Source: Shimia biformata (lineage in GTDB: Bacteria > Pseudomonadota > Alphaproteobacteria > Rhodobacterales > Rhodobacteraceae). Taken from it: a stretch of 64,000 nt of DNA. The stretch covers positions 2,017,475 to 2,081,474 of the forward strand of contig NZ_JAFEJK010000001.1 of assembly GCF_016888515.1 (NCBI RefSeq), written 5' to 3'. How positions within the stretch are numbered: position 1 is the stretch's first letter; each line of letters opens with the position of its first letter. Under the pieces are notes generated by a model. It searched no databases and was not told the origin of the DNA. It saw only the letters and a list, made by a program, of their open reading frames with translations. A program made the translations under genes and the position numbers. Of the stretch, positions 61,553-64,000 are shown piece by piece.

Positions 61553-62037
61553 GTCGCCTCGTAACGTCCTGATTTGCCGCCATCTTTCAGCGTGACATGG
61601 ATGCCGCCGATCTCCATTGCCTTGTCCACGGCCTTGGCCATGTCATAGACCGTCAGGGCGGCGATATTGACGGCGGTCAGTGCCTCCATCTCGACCCCGG
61701 TCTGTCCGGTGGTCTTGACCGTTGCCTCGATGCGGACGCCGGGCAGGTCGGCGTCGGTCGCAAGTTCCACCGCGACCTTGGTGATCGGCAGCGGGTGACA
61801 CAGCGGGATCAGGTCGGCGCATTTCTTGGCCCCCATGATCCCCGCCAGCCGAGCCACGGCCAGAACATCGCCCTTCTTGGCGCGACCTTCTGCAATGATA
61901 TCATGGGTTTGCGGCTTCATCTTCACGTAGCCAACAGCCGTGGCAACGCGCGACGTCACCGCCTTGTCCGAGACATCGACCATATGCGCGTCGCCCTTAC
62001 CATCGAAATGGCTGAGACCCGAGGGATGATCCGCCAT
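61549..62037 (-). CDS. moaC: Cyclic pyranopterin monophosphate synthase MoaC
   Basis: Second enzyme of molybdenum cofactor synthesis, acting after MoaA on the GTP-derived intermediate. The 162-residue product has the family signature [17 protein letters not shown] with the histidine of the active site, [20 protein letters not shown], and the C-terminal [18 protein letters not shown]. The ATG overlaps trpC by a single base. Confidence 0.97.
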   Translation of the reverse strand: MADHPSGLSHFDGKGDAHMVDVSDKAVTSRVATAVGYVKMKPQTHDIIAEGRAKKGDVLAVARLAGIMGAKKCADLIPLCHPLPITKVAVELATDADLPGVRIEATVKTTGQTGVEMEALTAVNIAALTVYDMAKAVDKAMEIGGIHVTLKDGGKSGRYEAT

Positions 62038-62846
62038 CAGAACCCCCCGGTCAGCGGGTTGGCCAGAAGGTTGCGGGTGGCGCGTTCGACGTCGTCCTGC
62101 CGCATCAGGCTTTCACCGATCAGGAAGATACGCGCGCCATAGCGGGCCATATCCGCAAGGTCTTCGGGCGTGTTCAGACCGCTTTCCGAGACGATCACCC
62201 GGTCGGCAGGCACCAGTTTCGACAGGGTGCGCGTGGTGTCCAGCGTGGTCTCAAACGTCTTGAGGTTGCGGTTGTTGATGCCGATCAGGTCGGATTTCAG
62301 GTGCTGGGCGCGTTCCAGTTCCTCGGCGTCATGGACCTCGATCAGGACGTCCATGTCCCAGCTGCGGGCGGCGTCCTCAAGCTCAAGCGCCTGGGTGACG
62401 CTGACGCTGGCCATGATGATCAGGATACAGTCCGCCCCCAGCGCGCGGGCCTCGGCGACCTGATAGGTGTCATACATGAAGTCCTTGCGCAGCGCGGGCA
62501 GGCTGGTGGCATGGCGCGCCTCGGTCAGGAAGGGTTTTGCGCCCTGAAAACTGGGCGTGTCGGTCAGGACCGACAGGCAGGTCGCGCCGCCCGCCTCATA
62601 GGCCTTGGCCAGGGTTGCGGGATCGAAATCTTCGCGGATCAGCCCCTTCGAGGGCGAGGCTTTCTTGACCTCGGCAATCAGCCCATACCCGGTGCGGCTG
62701 GCCTGTTTCAGCGCCTCGCCGAAGCCGCGCGTCGGGCCGGCGGCGCGGGCCTCGGCCTCGACCGCCTCAAGCGGTTTGGCGGCCTTGTCCGCCGCGATTT
62801 CCTCAAGCTTATAGGCCTTGATCTTGTCCAGAACCGTTCCGGTCAT
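62037..62846 (-). CDS. trpC: Indole-3-glycerol phosphate synthase
   Basis: Ring-closing enzyme of tryptophan synthesis. The 269-residue single-domain protein has the conserved [18 protein letters not shown] at the first strand, [47 protein letters not shown] and [14 protein letters not shown]. It overlaps ung by four bases and moaC by one, so it is translated as part of one operon. trpD lies upstream of ung. Confidence 0.97.
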   Translation of the reverse strand: MTGTVLDKIKAYKLEEIAADKAAKPLEAVEAEARAAGPTRGFGEALKQASRTGYGLIAEVKKASPSKGLIREDFDPATLAKAYEAGGATCLSVLTDTPSFQGAKPFLTEARHATSLPALRKDFMYDTYQVAEARALGADCILIIMASVSVTQALELEDAARSWDMDVLIEVHDAEELERAQHLKSDLIGINNRNLKTFETTLDTTRTLSKLVPADRVIVSESGLNTPEDLADMARYGARIFLIGESLMRQDDVERATRNLLANPLTGGF

Positions 62847-63499
62847 GCCCTCGTCCAGTTTATTGCGGGCTCACCACGGGCGGCAAGCCAGGTGTTGACG
62901 CGCGAGAACGGTCGCGCTCCGAAGAAACCGCGCCGCGCCGACAGGGGCGAGGGATGCGCGGTTTCGATGATCAGGTGTTCGCCGCCATCTTTAGGCGATG
63001 ATATGTGACACGCAAGACCTTGCGCCTGTTTTCCCCACAAGAGAAAGGCGGTTGGCCGGGTTGCGACGCTGGCAACCACCTGTTCGGCAAGGCGCTGCCA
63101 GCCCAGCCGGGCGTGACCATTGGCCTCGCCTGCAGGAACGCTGAGGCAGGTGTTCAGCAACAGGACGCCCTGATCGGCCCAGAAGCGCAAATCGCCGTTA
63201 TCCGGTGCCGCGCCAAGATCGGACTGCAATTCTTTGAAGATATTGCCCAGCGATCGGGGCAGGGGGCGCACGTCGGGTTCCACCGAAAACGCCAGCCCAT
63301 GCGCATGGCCGGGGGTGGGATAGGGGTCCTGTCCCAGGATCACCACGCGCACCTTCTCAGGTGGGCAGCGCTCAAGCGCGGCAAAGCGTTGGTGGTCTGG
63401 GGGCAGGATTTCGCGGGTATCGGCTGCAAGCGCGGCGGCGATGCGGGGCATGTCGTCAGTGAAAAACGGCAGATGAGACCAGGCGGCGGGTGGGGTCAT
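62843..63499 (-). CDS. ung: Uracil-DNA glycosylase, family 1
   Basis: Removes uracil from DNA in base excision repair. The 218-residue product has the water-activating motif GQDPYP with catalytic Asp58, [20 protein letters not shown], and [11 protein letters not shown] with catalytic His182. The usual GQDPYH is GQDPYP here; His at this place is not essential and the variant is probably a lineage feature. The gene is inserted between trpD and trpC and is coupled to trpC by a four-base overlap. Confidence 0.95.
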   Translation of the reverse strand: MTPPAAWSHLPFFTDDMPRIAAALAADTREILPPDHQRFAALERCPPEKVRVVILGQDPYPTPGHAHGLAFSVEPDVRPLPRSLGNIFKELQSDLGAAPDNGDLRFWADQGVLLLNTCLSVPAGEANGHARLGWQRLAEQVVASVATRPTAFLLWGKQAQGLACHISSPKDGGEHLIIETAHPSPLSARRGFFGARPFSRVNTWLAARGEPAINWTRA

Positions 63500-63622
63500 T
63501 GGGTGAGGCCCAAATGTGTGCCGGGCAGTTCCCGACCGCGGGTGGGCGCCGAAACGGTTCCGAATTGCGCTTTATGTCGCGGCATATCTCTGATGTTGCT
63601 TTGAAATGGCAAGGTCGCAAAA

Positions 63623-63651
63623 GCGCCCGCCCGGGGGGCGGTCGGGCGCTG
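63623..63651 (-). terminator. Terminator after trpD
   Basis: AGCGCCCG at 63623-63630 pairs perfectly with CGGGCGCT at 63644-63651. On the minus strand TTTTGCG follows. It is 50 bases past the trpD stop and upstream of ung, so at least part of the trp transcript ends here and ung needs its own initiation. Confidence 0.65.
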
Positions 63652-63701
63652 CCCGGCGGTGTCTGCGACACCTTGATTCCGGGCTTGGTGTTTCGCCGAC
63701 C

Positions 63702-64000
63702 TCACGCCGCGCCCGAGGTGACCTTGGCCAGTGCCTCGACCTTGGCTTTCGCCGCACCGCTGTCGATGCTTTCACGCGCTTTCTCGACACCGTCGCGCAG
63801 ATCGCTGGCGGCATCCGCCACCACCAGCGCAGCCGCCGCGTTCAGCAGAACCGCGTCGCGATAGGCGTTCTCGGCCCCGTCCAGCAGCGCGCGGAAGGCA
63901 TTTGCGTTCTCCTCGGGCGTGCCGCCGATGATCTGTTCGAACGGGCGCACGGGCAATCCGGCATCTTCGGGGTGCAGTTCGGCGTCGCGGATCGTGCCGT
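63702..64000 (-). CDS. trpD: Anthranilate phosphoribosyltransferase, C-terminal part (gene cut by window edge)
   Basis: The reading frame runs to the right edge of the window. About 98 codons remain. The segment [20 protein letters not shown], then [20 protein letters not shown] and a final [22 protein letters not shown] matches the C-terminal domain of TrpD. The enzyme attaches phosphoribosyl pyrophosphate to anthranilate. trpC follows after ung and a terminator. Confidence 0.93.
   Translation of the reverse strand, partial: GTIRDAELHPEDAGLPVRPFEQIIGGTPEENANAFRALLDGAENAYRDAVLLNAAAALVVADAASDLRDGVEKARESIDSGAAKAKVEALAKVTSGAA

Noticed and set aside
62843-63499. Inactivated uracil-DNA glycosylase because of GQDPYP instead of GQDPYH
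   Set aside because: Catalytic Asp58 and His182 are present and the rest of the active-site motifs are intact.
1-64000. CRISPR array, tRNA, rRNA or insertion sequence
   Set aside because: No regularly spaced repeats, no tRNA-like TTCGANNCC arms in a cloverleaf context, and no transposase gene were found.

Overview
The window is about 64 kb of high-GC chromosomal DNA from an alphaproteobacterium, most probably a Rhodobacterales (Rhodobacteraceae/Roseobacter-type) organism. The assignment rests on gene content and order: purL-bolA-grxD, ung-trpC-moaC-moeA-lexA, a coiled-coil gene next to zapA, a Hint-domain anchor protein, fused indolepyruvate:ferredoxin oxidoreductase, and a gene-transfer-agent-like endolysin/holin pair. 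SOS boxes of the alphaproteobacterial form GTTC-N7-GTTC lie in front of uvrA and lexA. It reads as core chromosome with small accessory inserts. I see no rRNA, tRNA, insertion sequence, integrase or CRISPR array. Both ends cut genes: an AsmA-like protein on the left and trpD on the right.

Layout. 0-7 kb: AsmA-like end, queA, an MFS exporter, a DUF924 protein, lpdA, then a small minus-strand operon arsR-SRPBCC-DUF1761 with duplicated operator-like sites. 7-15.2 kb: a secreted VWA protein with six tandem 86-residue repeats, uvrA with its SOS box, two small envelope proteins and a Hint-domain protein. 15.3-23.2 kb: a valine catabolic region on the minus strand (isobutyryl-CoA dehydrogenase, 3-hydroxyisobutyryl-CoA hydrolase, 3-hydroxyisobutyrate dehydrogenase, mmsA) interrupted by a YbdK-type ligase, an ABM-fold protein and a STAS-like protein, with a divergent LysR regulator beside mmsA. 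23.3-28.6 kb: CBS protein, coaD, an Lrp regulator divergent from a branched-chain amino acid dehydrogenase, DUF808, and a TetR regulator divergent from two small membrane proteins. 28.7-41 kb: tkt, a ZauP-like gene plus zapA, a DUF2157 protein, purL-bolA-grxD, an outer-membrane barrel protein overlapping a large MscS channel, a LysR gene and, downstream of it, a probable trans-acting small RNA. 41-53.8 kb: indolepyruvate oxidoreductase, an acyltransferase, murI, argC, ccmE, endolysin, holin, ccmF, ccmH, enoyl-CoA hydratase, a LytM-type lipoprotein and a DUF2087 protein. 53.8-64 kb: a structured intergenic region, a low-GC lipoprotein gene, gltA, gltX with a low-GC internal patch, comEC, lexA, and the moeA-moaC-trpC-ung operon preceded by trpD.

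How the parts fit. Branched-chain amino acid use is the clearest theme: an Lrp/dehydrogenase pair deaminates the amino acid and the 15-22 kb genes carry the valine skeleton to propanoyl-CoA. Cytochrome c maturation (ccmE, ccmF, ccmH) surrounds a lysis cassette that most likely serves a gene transfer agent encoded elsewhere. Two SOS sites show that LexA encoded here probably controls uvrA as well as itself.

Most novel-looking signals: an unannotated small RNA of about 86 nt with a sigma70-like promoter, an anti-Shine-Dalgarno segment and a strong terminator (39737-39822); five back-to-back perfect hairpins inside the valine operon (17298-17380); a 70-bp dispersed palindromic element present twice in inverted orientation; a structured element at 53947-54078; and an EF-hand-like calcium loop inside the endolysin. 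All functional readings come from reading the sequence; no database search was run.
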